The notes under the pieces are model-generated. The model ran no database searches and was not told where the DNA came from. It saw only the letters and a list, made by a program, of their open reading frames with translations. The position numbers and the translations under genes were made by a program. This document shows positions 21,778 to 31,300 of a stretch of 64,000 nucleotides of DNA, piece by piece; position 1 is the first letter of the stretch; each line of letters begins with the position of its first letter. Source of the stretch: Thiobacillus sp. (GTDB lineage Bacteria; Pseudomonadota; Gammaproteobacteria; Burkholderiales; Thiobacillaceae); assembly GCA_030692355.1 (NCBI GenBank), contig JAUYCF010000012.1, positions 17,107 to 81,106 on the forward strand, in the 5' to 3' direction.

Positions 21778-24057
21778 CTACAGAACCAGCCGGATGGGCT
21801 CGATCATTTCGCTGCGGGGGAGCACGCGGCCGATGCGCGCCGCCGCGGCATAGCCCAGGCGGTGCAGCTCGGCCACGCAGGCGTCGGCGCGGTCGGCGGG
21901 CACGCCGGCGAGCAGGCCGCCGGCGGTCTGGGGATCGAACAGCAGCGGATAGTTCGGGTGCGTCAGGGCCGCTTCCTGGTTGCGCAGGGCTCGGCGCAGG
22001 CGCACGTTGGCGGGCTGCAGCGAACTCAGTATTCCCGCCGCTGCGGTTTCGCGCGCGCCGGCCAGCACCGGCAGGGCATCCAGTTCGAGTTCGGCATCGA
22101 CGCCTGAGGGCCGCGTCATTTCGACCAGATGGCCGAGCAGGCCGAAGCCGGTGAGGTCGGTGCAGGCGCGTGCGCCATGGGCGATCAGGCAGGCGACGGC
22201 GGCGCGGTTGGAGACCTGCATGGATTCCAGCGCCGCGTCGATCCAGCGGCCGCGTGCCGCGAGGCGCGCGTGCGCGGCGAACAGCGTGCCGGTGCCGATG
22301 GGCTTGGTGAGGATGAGCGCGTCGCCGGGGCGCAGCCCGCCCTTGGTCATCACTGCCGCCAGCGCCTCGTCGATGAGGCCGTTGACGGCGAATCCCAGCG
22401 CCAGCTCGCGGCCTTCGCCGGTATGCCCGCCGACCAGCGCGCAACCCGCTTCGTTCAACACCGACACTGCGCCCGTCATCATCTGGAACAGGGTGTCCTC
22501 GACCTTGCTTTCCAGGCCCGGCGGCACGGTGGCGATGGCGGTGGCGGACTGGGCTTCGGCCCCCATGGCGAAGATGTCGCCCAGCGCATGGTTGGCGGCG
22601 ATGCAGCCGAACACCCAGGGATCGTCGATGAAGGCGCGGAAGAAATCCACCGTGTGCACCAGGGCCTTGCCCGGCGGTATGCGCAGAACGGCGGCGTCAT
22701 CGGGGGCGTGCAGGCCGACCAGCACGTCATCGCGCTCGATCGGCTCGATCCGGGCGAGGGCGCGCGACAGGACCGTCGCGCCCACCTTGGCGCCGCAGCC
22801 GCCACAGCGCATGGCAAGGGCGGAGATCGCCTGGGTCTGCTCGGCCGCTTCCAGCGGGATCGTTTCGCCTGCGGGCTTCGCCCCGCGTGCCGGCATCGCG
22901 GGCAGCTCGCTGAAGCGCTGCATGAAGCGGCGGTCGATCCTGTCCTTCCAGCGCCACACCCAGTCGCCGCGGGCGTAGAAAGCGCCGCGCGAGGCGATGG
23001 CATGGCGGTCGCCCGTGCTGATGAGCGCCAGCCAGCGCCGCTGCGGCCGATAGGGTTTCAGCGGCTGCCCCAGCAGCGTGCGGCGAATATTTTCGGTGAG
23101 CGGCGGACCCATGCGGACGGCAAACACGCCCGCCTTTTCCAGGGGGCGTTCGATCATCGACGCGCAGTCGCCGGCGGCGAAGATGAGCGGGTCGCTCTCG
23201 GTCTGCAGGGTGTCGCGCACGCGGATGAAGCCCGCTTCGTCCAGCGCCAGCCCGGTGCCGGCCAGCCACGCCGCGCCGCCGGCCTGGGTCACCCAGACGA
23301 TCTCGTCGGCCTGGAGCGTTTCGCCGCGCCGGGTTTCCAGGGTATTGGCGGCGACGCGGACGACCTCCGCATCGCGGTGCAGCGTGACGCCGCGCTGCTG
23401 CAGCACACGCTCGAAGGCGCGGCGTACCGCGCCGTTGTGGGTCGGCAGGATGACCGGTCCGGCGGTGAGCAGATGCATGTGCAGCGCGTCGGGATCGCGC
23501 CCCGCTGCCTTCAACTCGCGACGCAGCCGGTGTTGCATGGCCAGCGCCAGTTCGACGCCACCGGCGCCGCCCCCCACCACGGCGAGCGTGGTCACGCCCG
23601 CCTGTCCGCGCACCCGTTGCAGCAGGGCGAGCCACCGTTCATTGAACTGGCGAATCGGCTTGACCGGCACGGCATGCGCGTCGGCGCCCGGCACCTGGCC
23701 GAGGCGAGGCGTCGAGCCGATGTTGATGGAAAGCACGTCGTAGGCGACCGGCGGCCGCTCGCGGCAGAGCACGCGCCGCGACGCGCGGTCGATGCCCACC
23801 ACGGTATCGTGGTAATAGCGGGCACCGGCGAATTCGGCCAGGCGGCGCACGTCGATGTGCACCGCCTCGCAGTCGTAGTGGCCGGCAATGTAGCCGGGCA
23901 GCATGCCGGAATAAGGGGTGTCGGTATCGCTGCAGATCAGGGTCAGGCGCACCCCGGGCAGCGGCTTCATGGCCCACATGCGCAGCACGACGACATGGCT
24001 GTGACCACCGCCGATGAGCACCACGTCACGCAGGACTGGGGTTTCCTCGCCTTGCAT
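21778..24057 (-). CDS. selD: NDH-like flavoprotein fused to selenide, water dikinase (SelD)
   Basis: A 759 aa fusion. Residues about 10-375 form an FAD/NAD(P)-binding oxidoreductase of the NADH-dehydrogenase-2 type (VVLIGGGHSHVVVLRMW; second nucleotide site VVGGGAGGVELALAM; LIFAAGDCASM). Residues about 410-755 form SelD, which makes selenophosphate from selenide and ATP. SelD features are the catalytic-cysteine segment RCGGCGAKVGA, HTVDFFRAFIDDPWVFG, HALGDIFAMGA and LVGGHTGEG. The fusion is a known SelD variant in proteobacteria and cyanobacteria. The flavoprotein may reduce selenium for the kinase; this is inferred. It shares a strand with, and lies 57 bp from, the TIGR04282-type gene, between the two defence islands. 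No selA, selB or ybbB gene is in view, so the use of selenophosphate is open. Confidence 0.92.
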   Translation of the reverse strand: MQGEETPVLRDVVLIGGGHSHVVVLRMWAMKPLPGVRLTLICSDTDTPYSGMLPGYIAGHYDCEAVHIDVRRLAEFAGARYYHDTVVGIDRASRRVLCRERPPVAYDVLSINIGSTPRLGQVPGADAHAVPVKPIRQFNERWLALLQRVRGQAGVTTLAVVGGGAGGVELALAMQHRLRRELKAAGRDPDALHMHLLTAGPVILPTHNGAVRRAFERVLQQRGVTLHRDAEVVRVAANTLETRRGETLQADEIVWVTQAGGAAWLAGTGLALDEAGFIRVRDTLQTESDPLIFAAGDCASMIERPLEKAGVFAVRMGPPLTENIRRTLLGQPLKPYRPQRRWLALISTGDRHAIASRGAFYARGDWVWRWKDRIDRRFMQRFSELPAMPARGAKPAGETIPLEAAEQTQAISALAMRCGGCGAKVGATVLSRALARIEPIERDDVLVGLHAPDDAAVLRIPPGKALVHTVDFFRAFIDDPWVFGCIAANHALGDIFAMGAEAQSATAIATVPPGLESKVEDTLFQMMTGAVSVLNEAGCALVGGHTGEGRELALGFAVNGLIDEALAAVMTKGGLRPGDALILTKPIGTGTLFAAHARLAARGRWIDAALESMQVSNRAAVACLIAHGARACTDLTGFGLLGHLVEMTRPSGVDAELELDALPVLAGARETAAAGILSSLQPANVRLRRALRNQEAALTHPNYPLLFDPQTAGGLLAGVPADRADACVAELHRLGYAAAARIGRVLPRSEMIEPIRLVL

Positions 24058-24114
24058 TCAGGCTCCTGTTCTTGGATTGGCCGGCGCGAGGCATTGGGCC
24101 CCCAAAACGGGCAT

Positions 24115-24732
24115 TCAACCTGAAAACCCGGAATCGATCCACCCTGCGGCCAGATCGGCGGGAACGTCGATGTCCTGCAGCGTTTCACCCAGCCACACGT
24201 TCCAGCTTAGCGCCTCCATGCGCTCGAGCGTGATATCGGCCACCGTCGCGGTGCTCCAGGGAATATCCTCGAACAGGCTCGCGTCGAAGGCGCGCAGGCC
24301 CAGCAGCGGATAGCCGCCGTCCGCGGCGCGGTGCAACACCGCATCGTGCGACATCAGCTGCGCGGCGGCTTCCCTCAAACGTGCGGCGGTCAGTTGCGGA
24401 CAATCCGTGCCGGTCAGCAACACCGCCTCGCCCTGCGCAAGGGCGCGTTGCGCGGCGCGGGCCATGCGCGCGCCCAGATCGCCCGCGCCCTGGTCGCGGG
24501 TCTCGATATCCGCCGGGAGCGGGATGCCCGCCCAATCGGCAGAATCCGGCGCGGGGCTCATGCACAGCTCGACCGGGCCAACGGCGGCAGCGCGCGCCTT
24601 ACCCAGCGCCAGGTCGAGCATGCGCGCCGCCAGCCGCGCCGCGCCCGCTTCGCCCAGCGCCGGGATCAGCCGGGTCTTGACCCGGCCCGGCACGGGCGCC
24701 TTGGCGAAGATCACGATGCGAACGGGGGTCAT
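24115..24732 (-). CDS. TIGR04282-type arsenosugar-associated glycosyltransferase (DUF2064)
   Basis: A 205 aa GT-A-fold protein with the family start VRIVIFAKAPVPGRVKTRLIP. The central motif LLTGTDCPQL and the HDAVLHRAADGGYPLLGL segment are also typical. It belongs to the family usually found beside arsS, and is presumed to build or move the sugar part of an arsenosugar. Its donor and acceptor are unproven. It lies upstream of selD on the same strand. Its first 13 bases and its whole upstream region are duplicated at 27998-28100, marking the left edge of defence island 2. Confidence 0.85.
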   Translation of the reverse strand: MTPVRIVIFAKAPVPGRVKTRLIPALGEAGAARLAARMLDLALGKARAAAVGPVELCMSPAPDSADWAGIPLPADIETRDQGAGDLGARMARAAQRALAQGEAVLLTGTDCPQLTAARLREAAAQLMSHDAVLHRAADGGYPLLGLRAFDASLFEDIPWSTATVADITLERMEALSWNVWLGETLQDIDVPADLAAGWIDSGFSG

Positions 24733-24816
24733 GACTCGTTCACCCTGTGCTTGTCGAATGACATTTCATGAAATTGATTGTATTTGAGTTGTTTCGCTCA
24801 TGGCTCGACATGGCTC
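24721..24816. repeat. Direct repeat flanking the HipBA/TumE module, left copy
   Basis: A 96 bp segment matching 27998-28100 with two substitutions and one 7 bp length difference. It starts inside the first codons of the glycosyltransferase gene and covers its upstream region. The 3.2 kb between the copies holds two toxin-antitoxin-like modules. The arrangement looks like duplication on insertion, or recombination between copies. Confidence 0.85.
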
Positions 24817-24866
24817 CCTGCGAGTGATCGAAGGGCTTGCCACGAGCGGAATACATCAGGCTTTCC

Positions 24867-25041
24867 GTGCTTATCCGGTTGTCACCCACAGCCATGGCAG
24901 CCTGTCATTGCGACCGCGAGCGTAGCGCGGCGGGAAGCAATCCAGCGCTTTGATTCAGCGGGCCTTTCTGGGTTGCCGCGTCGCTACGCTCCTCGCAACG
25001 ACAGCTTATTCGTGGGCTGTGTGTGACAACCGGATAAGCAC
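24867..25041. repeat. Nested inverted-repeat element (MITE-like)
   Basis: Outer arms of 27 bp (24867-24893 and 25015-25041) match in reverse complement at 26 of 27 positions. Inside is a second, imperfect pair (about 24902-24945 with 24968-25013) of the TCATTGCGA...GCAATCCAG type, also seen at 39484-39570. No transposase is encoded, so it looks non-autonomous. The rest of the 718 bp gap before hipB holds only the hip promoter region near 25381-25438; 25042-25380 shows nothing recognisable. Confidence 0.75.
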
Positions 25042-25380
25042 GAGGCTTTCTTGATGTCGGGTGGTCACGTTTTGCGGTAAAGACTATAAACCTCGCCCCC
25101 CCATGACGTTGGACATTCGTCAGCGGATGTTTCCACCCGTGCGCAAGATACGGCTTCCGAATCGTTGCAGGCATACGAACCCCGGCCTACGTCCGAAATC
25201 AGCGGTAGAACCGCCATCCAAACATTAGAAGCGGATGCCGGGTCATCGGCCTAAGCTACCACTGGCAATCGCTGGATAAACGGCAGGCATCAACGTCAAC
25301 TTCTGCACGAATCCGGCATGCGCCAAACATCAATTATCCATGCGGATATTTTCAAGCAGCCGCGCATTGTAATGGCTATA

Positions 25381-25438
25381 TTATTGTATATTAACAATAA
25401 CAATCGCATATAATGGACAATAAATTATCTGTTATTGT
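25381..25438 (+). promoter_or_regulatory. hipBA promoter with two operator palindromes
   Basis: Two palindromes built from the same half-site flank the promoter: TTATTGT-N6-ACAATAA (25381-25400) and ACAATAA-N8-TTATTGT (25417-25438). A TATAAT -10 box sits between them (25409-25414), with a weak TTGTAT at 25384. Binding of HipB to both sites would block RNA polymerase, as in other HipBA autoregulation. This also places the transcript start after the ATG at 25413, supporting the start at 25452. Confidence 0.65.
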
Positions 25439-25451
25439 GCATCGGAGATAC

Positions 25452-25766
25452 ATGCTGGACTTTTCGTTTGCGACCCCACCAGAGATCTGCCGGGAATTGG
25501 GGACCCGGCTTCGGCGACAACGGCTTGCGCAGGACATGTCCCAGCTGGAACTGGCGGAGCGGGCAGACGTTGCCGTAGGCACGATCAAGCGAATTGAGCA
25601 GGACGGCCAGGCCACGCTGGAGTCCTGGGTTAAAGCGCTTATGGCGCTGGGCGCCGTTGATGCCTTGCAGCCTGTACTTCTGGCCTCCAAACCAAAGTCC
25701 ATCGCCCAGATGGAACGCGAAGCCCAACCCGAACGGACCCGCGCTTCCAGGCGGAGAGTGCGATGA
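25452..25766 (+). CDS. hipB: HipB-like helix-turn-helix antitoxin
   Basis: A 104 aa DNA-binding protein. The XRE helix-turn-helix reads DMSQLELAERADVAVGTIKR (about 31-50). The basic C-terminal tail (RTRASRRRVR) is typical of operator-binding partners. ATG 25452 follows GGAG at 25444-25447. The upstream ATG at 25413 overlaps the -10 box and is rejected. The stop overlaps the hipA start (ATGA). Confidence 0.85.
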   Translation: MLDFSFATPPEICRELGTRLRRQRLAQDMSQLELAERADVAVGTIKRIEQDGQATLESWVKALMALGAVDALQPVLLASKPKSIAQMEREAQPERTRASRRRVR

Positions 25767-26995
25767 AGAAGCTCGCGGTGTACTACGCGGGCTGGGGAGA
25801 GCGATGGCTGCTTGGCACCCTGGCGGATAACGGAGAAGACATCCTGTTCGAATATTCGGCGGCTGCGCTGTCGCAAGACCTTGAACTGTCGCCGAGGCAT
25901 CTTAAGCTCCGCGCCCAAGCCTACTCAGGGTTTCCTGGACACCAACTCCGGCTTCCAGGGATCATTGCGGACGCCCTTCCTGACGGGTGGGGGTTGCTGT
26001 TGATGGACAGGCTGTTCCGCAAGCCTGGAAGATCGATTGCCGAGGTATCTCCGCTTGATCGGCTAGCCTTTATCGGGGACCGGGCCATGGGTGCTCTGAC
26101 ATTTGAGCCAGCAGAACCCTTAAGCCTTACACGAGACGACATCACCCTGCTGGAACTGGCGGACGAAGCCCAGGCCGTGCAGCGAGATGGCGAGGACGAG
26201 GCCGTGCTGCGCGAGCTTGCCTGGCTTGGTGGCTCACCGCACGGTGCCCGGCCCAAAGTGTTGGTGCATTTCTCCCCCCAATCCCGGCGGGTCAGCACCT
26301 TGCCGTTCGAAGGCGGAGCGCCATGGCTCATCAAGTTTCACGCCCGCGGCGAGCATAAAGAAGTGTGCGCGCTCGAGCATATCTATGCGGGTCTGGCCAA
26401 GGCCTGTGGCCTGGATATGCCGGAAACGCATTACTTCGACTTGTCCCGCAACCTCTCGGGCTTCGGGGTCAGGCGCTTCGACCGCGAGGCAGGCGTTCGG
26501 GTGCCGGTGCACACGCTGGCCGGCCTGTTACATGCCGATTTTCGGGTGCCTGGCAGTCTCGATTACACAACCTGTCTGAGGGCAACCCGATTTCTAACGC
26601 AGGACGCCCGGGAGGTGCACAAGGCATATGAGCGAGCGGTATTCAACGTGTTGTTCCACAACCGGGACGACCATGCCAAGAATTTTTCATTCCTGCTCGA
26701 CAGGGATCGGAGGTGGCGGCTGGCTCCGTGTTATGACCTGACATTTAGCGCTGGCCCCGGCGGCGAGCACCAGATGGACGTGTGCGGGGAAGGCCGCAAC
26801 GTAACCCGTCAGAACCTGTTAACCCTTGCTCAACAAGCGGACCTGGATACCGGGTGGGCCGAAACCGTCATTGATCGGATGCTCGACCAGACCCATCAAT
26901 TTGAAGCGCTGAGGAAGGGGTTTGCCCTACGCAAGTCGACTGTCGCTGCAGTGGTGGAGGCGATCGAAGGTAACGCAAGGAATCTGGCCTGCTGA
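25763..26995 (+). CDS. hipA: HipA-like serine/threonine kinase toxin
   Basis: A 410 aa kinase of the HipA family. It has an N-terminal HipA_N subdomain (GTLADNGEDILFEYS; SPLDRLAFIGDRAMGALTFEP) and a Gly/Ser loop, WLGGSPHGARPKVLV, where HipA is autophosphorylated. The catalytic and metal-binding segments are FNVLFHNRDDHAKNFSF and LAPCYDLTFS. In the studied case HipA phosphorylates glutamyl-tRNA synthetase and halts translation; the target here is not known. It is complete and overlaps hipB. It is carried inside the ~100 bp direct repeats together with the TumE-like pair. Confidence 0.9.
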   Translation: MKKLAVYYAGWGERWLLGTLADNGEDILFEYSAAALSQDLELSPRHLKLRAQAYSGFPGHQLRLPGIIADALPDGWGLLLMDRLFRKPGRSIAEVSPLDRLAFIGDRAMGALTFEPAEPLSLTRDDITLLELADEAQAVQRDGEDEAVLRELAWLGGSPHGARPKVLVHFSPQSRRVSTLPFEGGAPWLIKFHARGEHKEVCALEHIYAGLAKACGLDMPETHYFDLSRNLSGFGVRRFDREAGVRVPVHTLAGLLHADFRVPGSLDYTTCLRATRFLTQDAREVHKAYERAVFNVLFHNRDDHAKNFSFLLDRDRRWRLAPCYDLTFSAGPGGEHQMDVCGEGRNVTRQNLLTLAQQADLDTGWAETVIDRMLDQTHQFEALRKGFALRKSTVAAVVEAIEGNARNLAC

Positions 26996-27351
26996 CAGCG
27001 CATGTCGGCTCGTGCTTTTATTTGCCCAGAGCTTCTTGTTGAACTTCCGCTTCTGGTCGATTGTGTGAATTCGACGTGGTGCCCGTAAGCCGACCGTGGC
27101 AATTTCACTGAATGGAATGGCTCAATGGCTGCTTTCGGGCGCCTACCCAAAGGCAGCCTCTGTTAAGCGGAAGTTCAGCTTGTGGAGTCCGACCGTCTCT
27201 TGTTCGGCCAAAGTAAGTTCAGGCATCCCTGCGCCAGCGTCGCTTGTGTGCTCAAAAGCTGCCATCTGGATAGGCTGGCCGGCTGCTGGGTTAACCCACC
27301 CAATGCAGCCGGCAGCTTGACTTTCATTTGCCTGTTGTCAAAAATGCCAAC
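26996..27351. other. Gap with two inverted repeats, no gene seen
   Basis: A 356 bp gap. It has a 13 bp inverted repeat (TGAACTTCCGCTT at 27040-27052 with its complement at 27165-27177). It also has a strong hairpin at 27278-27313 (GCCGGCTGC / GCAGCCGGC) that encloses the 12 bp palindrome TGGGTTAACCCA (27287-27298). The hairpin lies 38 bases before the tumE-like start and could be an operator or attenuator. No credible protein is encoded. Confidence 0.6.
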
Positions 27352-27633
27352 ATGAAGGCCGAACTGCTCAAGCAGCATCGCCAGCGCCTACCCAACGGCG
27401 GGCTGGTCGAGATGAAAATCTGGAAGCTTTCCTGCCCGGTGCCGCCTTGCGGCCACAGCTTCAAGTATCGGCTGGTGTATGTGCTGGATGGAAAACGCCT
27501 TGTCGATTTCGATAATGAGCGCGGCAAGGGCGATCACAGGCATCTGGACGGAAAGGAGTCGGCCTACTGCTTTGTTTCCGTCGACCAGCTTCTGGATGAT
27601 TTCATCGCGGAAGTGGAAAGGAGAGTCGAATGA
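27352..27633 (+). CDS. TumE-like toxin (DUF6516 family)
   Basis: A 93 aa small protein with the pattern of the TumE/DUF6516 toxin family: WKLSCPVPPCGHSFKYRLVYVLDGKRLVDFDNERGKGDH..., then an acidic helix ending in EVERRVE. ATG 27352 gives a compact protein; an earlier frame start at 27328 is less likely. The stop overlaps the next ATG, coupling it to the helix-turn-helix partner. Family assignment is from recalled sequence pattern, and the molecular target is unknown. Confidence 0.65.
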   Translation: MKAELLKQHRQRLPNGGLVEMKIWKLSCPVPPCGHSFKYRLVYVLDGKRLVDFDNERGKGDHRHLDGKESAYCFVSVDQLLDDFIAEVERRVE

Positions 27634-27992
27634 AAACCGCTGTCATTGAAATCAACCCGAACTGGAAAGCCGCGCTCAGGGCGGGTGCAAAAGGCATGCG
27701 TCAGGCCGCAAAATCCGGTCGCGTCCAGCAATTCACGTTCAGCTACGCCAGCCCCGAACTCCTGTTCTCAGAGATAAGCCCGAAGCGCTGGGGGGTGCTG
27801 GAAGCGATGAGCGGCGCCGGTGAAATGAGCCTGCGCGAACTGGCCCGCAGGCTGGAACGCGACGTCAAGTCCGTGCACCGGGATGTGCATGCCCTATTGG
27901 CTTCCGGACTCCTGGAAAAAACCGAGAGCGGAAAGATCGTGTGCCCGTTCGACAAGGTGCGCGTCGATTTCACGCTGGAGCAAGCGGCTTAG
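27630..27992 (+). CDS. Winged-helix antitoxin partner of the TumE-like toxin
   Basis: A 120 aa protein with a MarR/ArsR-like winged helix: RWGVLEAMSGAGEMSLRELA, then RRLERDVKSVHRDVHALLAS. It ends in a short beta segment. It overlaps the toxin gene by ATGA, in toxin-then-regulator order. It ends five bases before the right copy of the flanking direct repeat, so it is the last gene of the 3.2 kb insert. Confidence 0.72.
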   Translation: MKTAVIEINPNWKAALRAGAKGMRQAAKSGRVQQFTFSYASPELLFSEISPKRWGVLEAMSGAGEMSLRELARRLERDVKSVHRDVHALLASGLLEKTESGKIVCPFDKVRVDFTLEQAA

Positions 27993-27997
27993 AACCG

Positions 27998-28100
27998 AAC
28001 GGGGGTCATGGCACAGCGCTCGTTCACCCTGTGCTTGTCGAATGGCATTTCATGAAATTGATTTTATTTGAGTTGTTTCGCTCATGGCTCGACATGGCTC
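27998..28100. repeat. Direct repeat flanking the HipBA/TumE module, right copy
   Basis: The 103 bp partner of 24721-24816. It includes the first 13 bases (AACGGGGGTCATG on the plus strand) of the glycosyltransferase gene region but no gene body. It carries 7 extra bases after that point. The following 28101-28345 shows no gene and separates the module from hsdR of system 2. Confidence 0.85.
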
Positions 28101-28345
28101 GAGGCTGTAGTGCTTAAAGGTCCGCCGGACGGCCCGGCCACCTTCGTTTTGAACTACCGAGAAATCCTCGGCAGTTGCTTTTTCCGCCAACTCGCCATCT
28201 ACGGACGGTCGAATAGTCGTGGTCGAAAGTCTGTCCGCAAGTCTGCGAGCAGTCATTCAGAAACGGTAAATTCCGGGTTGTGTCCGGGCCAAAACCGACA
28301 TCCACTAAATGACGTTGGTCTATCCCAAGTCGCGCCCTGTGAATC

Positions 28346-31300
28346 CTATTTTTCGGGCGATTTCTGGCCTCGATCCGATTGCCCAGCGAACCCACCAGAG
28401 ACACTCTGTTGCCAGACATGCCCGTAAATCCTTTCCGCCGCGCGCTGCTTGTCGTCTGGCGTATAGGGTGGCTCGGGCAACGCAAGATAAACGTGATCCA
28501 GAATAAAGGTCTGCACCTCGGCTTGGGTCTGTTCCTTTTCCGTCCATTGGTCGAGCGGATCAATCAGCCGCAGCACGTCTGCCAAGAGTTCACGGCTGGC
28601 TTGTTTGACCCGCTCGCGGTCAGCTTTTGACAGATCGCCGCGCTGGATCAAATCGAACAATGCCAACTGTTCCTCGCTCAAGCCTTCTTCCGCTGCGCGG
28701 CGCTGCTCGGCATCCAGGCGCGCGATCAAATCCATGGCCTGGGCGAAGGTCTCTTCAATCGCAATGCGATCTTTGTCCCGGTTGTAATCGGCGATGATCG
28801 TCTGGTATTTCTTGTAGTAATCCATGCGCAGCGGGTTTTTCGCCAGCATCTGCGCGAGCTTCGCCTCGACGATCTGGAAAATATCCTGCAAGGCCGTGGC
28901 CTTGCGTTTCACTTTTTTAGCGAACTCATCGCGCAGTTTTTCCAGGTCGATCTGGCTCAGGTCGTACTGCCTGCCCTCTGCGTGGTCGCCGCCGCTCGCC
29001 TGGGTGCGGATGGCTTCATTGATGATCCGGTGCAGTTCCTTGAGCAGTGCCGTCACGTCCGAGGTATCCCGCCGCTCGGTCAGCTTTTTGTAGATGGCCT
29101 CGATGTTGTCGTGGCGTTCGGCATAGGCCAGGGCGGACGACTCCATCAGCAACGCCTTGAAGCGGATGAATACCTGTCGAGCCAGAATCTCAAAGCGGCG
29201 CTTGGCTTCATCGCTGGTGTAAACGACATCCACTGCATCCTTGAGCGCTTCGATGCGTGCGAAACCCTTGGCCCCGAGCAGACGCGAGGCGTCAAATCCC
29301 AAACCCAGCAAATGTGCTTCCGTGGCCTCGATCGCATCCAGCAGCGCGATCACTCGCTCTTCAATGGGCGCGACGATTTCGGCCTCGCCGTTGCCGTCGT
29401 CGCCCAGCGCATACTGCGCCAGCGCCTCGCGCAGCGCTTTCAACATGCCGTTGTGATCCACGATCAGGCCGAAATCCTTGCCCGGATAACGCCGGTTGGC
29501 CCGGGCGATGGCCTGCATCAGGGTGTGCGCCCGCATCGGCTTGTCGATGTAGAGCGTGGATAGGCATTCCACGTCGAATCCGGTCAACCACATGGCGCAG
29601 ACGATGGCGATGCGGAACGGGTGTTGTGGGTTCTTGAACGCAGAGTCCAGTGTGACTTGCTTGCCGTCTGATGCCTCGAAGCCCAGCTTCATTCGCGCAC
29701 GGTGCGGGATGATGTCGAAGCCCCACTTTTTAAAATCGGCGACTTCGTTTTGCGCTTCGCTGATGACGATCTCGATCAGCGTCTCATCCAGCCAGCTTGC
29801 CTGTGCCAGCAGCCGGTCGCGTTGGGCGTGCAGCCGTTGCCGCGCCTCGTCATCCGGAGCGGCGACAATCTCGGCTCGCTTCGTCTCCGCCTCGTCGCGC
29901 ACTGCCGCCGCTTTCACCCGCCACAGCGGCTCGATCAGCATCAACATGCGCGCGCAGGTGATTTTGTCGATACAGACCAGCATCGACTTCCCGGACTCCC
30001 AGCGCGTGGCGCAATGCGTCACGAAATCGGCGGCAATCTTCGCCAGCCGCTCATCGGCGGTGATAACTTCGTAATCCTTACCCAGCAGCCTTTCCAGCAA
30101 GGCGTTTTGATCGGGGTCGAGATCGGCGCGTTCCACCGCCTCGGCGATGCGGTCGTTCAAATCCAGTCGCGCCAGACCCAGCTTCTCGCCCCTGTTCTCG
30201 TAGACCAATTTCACCGTCGCGCCGTCTTCCTCGCTGCGCTTGAAGTCGTAGCGGGAAACGTAATCACCGAAGATGCGCTTGGTCAGTTCGTCGTGCTTGA
30301 ACAACGGCGTGCCCGTGAAGCCGATGAAGGCCGCATTCGGTAGCGCCAGGCGCATGTTGCGCGCCAGCTTGCCGGCCTGGGTGCGGTGCGCCTCATCGGA
30401 AATCACGATGATGTCGTCGCGGTCGCTGTAAGGTTCGCCCGGCGTCACGTCCTGGTTGAATTTGTGAATCAGGCTGAACACGTAGCGCAGATTCTGCTTG
30501 AGCAGTTGTTCCAGTTCCTTGCCCGAACCCGCGCGCGGCGTCTGATCGTCCGCCACCCCGCAACCCACGAAAGTTTTGTATATCTGGCTGTCCAGATCGT
30601 CGCGGTCGGTCATCAGTACAAAAGTGAAATTGCCTTCCACCGTGCGCCGCACTTTCTCGGCGAAGAAGGCCATCGAATACGATTTGCCGCTGCCCTGCGT
30701 GTGCCACACCACGCCCAGACGCCCAAGGTCGGGGTGCGCGCGTTCGATAATCTGCAAGCTTCGCGGCTGCGACCCGGTGCTGCCATCTGTCCGGTATCCC
30801 GCCGTTGATTGCGCCGCCATGGGGTAAGCTGCCACCGGCTCATTCGAGCCTTCAACGCGAGTTACGGGCAACGCAATCATGCGCTGCGTCAGCCGCTCGC
30901 CCGGTGGAAACTGGCGCTTGAGCGCCTCTTGCCGAACCACCGCCGCCACCGCCTGATTCACTCCCAGCAACTGATGGTTACGCGCCACTACCTTGCGCGC
31001 TGGCCCGGTTTTGCTGGCGTCGAACAGAATGAAGTTCTCGACGATATCCAGCAGACGGTCTTTGGCCAACATGCCGTTGAGCAGCACCTCAGCCGCCACA
31101 TTGCCCTCGTCTTTTTCGTCCAAGCGTTTCCATTCGCCCAAATGCTCCCATTCGCTGGTGATCGAGCCATAGCGCGCGTTGTCGCCATTGCTCACGATCA
31201 GGAAAGCGTTGTGATGAAAGGCATGGGCGATGACGTTTTCGTCCAGGTAATCACGCAGATTGCCGTCGAACCCGGCGCGGATATTTTTGTAGACCGCCTT

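Noticed and set aside
25413..25451. Upstream ATG of hipB at 25413
   Set aside because: It overlaps the TATAAT box and the operator; the ATG at 25452 has GGAG at the right distance.
27096..27320. 74-codon frame between hipA and the TumE-like gene
   Set aside because: Runs through the two inverted repeats of the gap, no ribosome site, no family resemblance.
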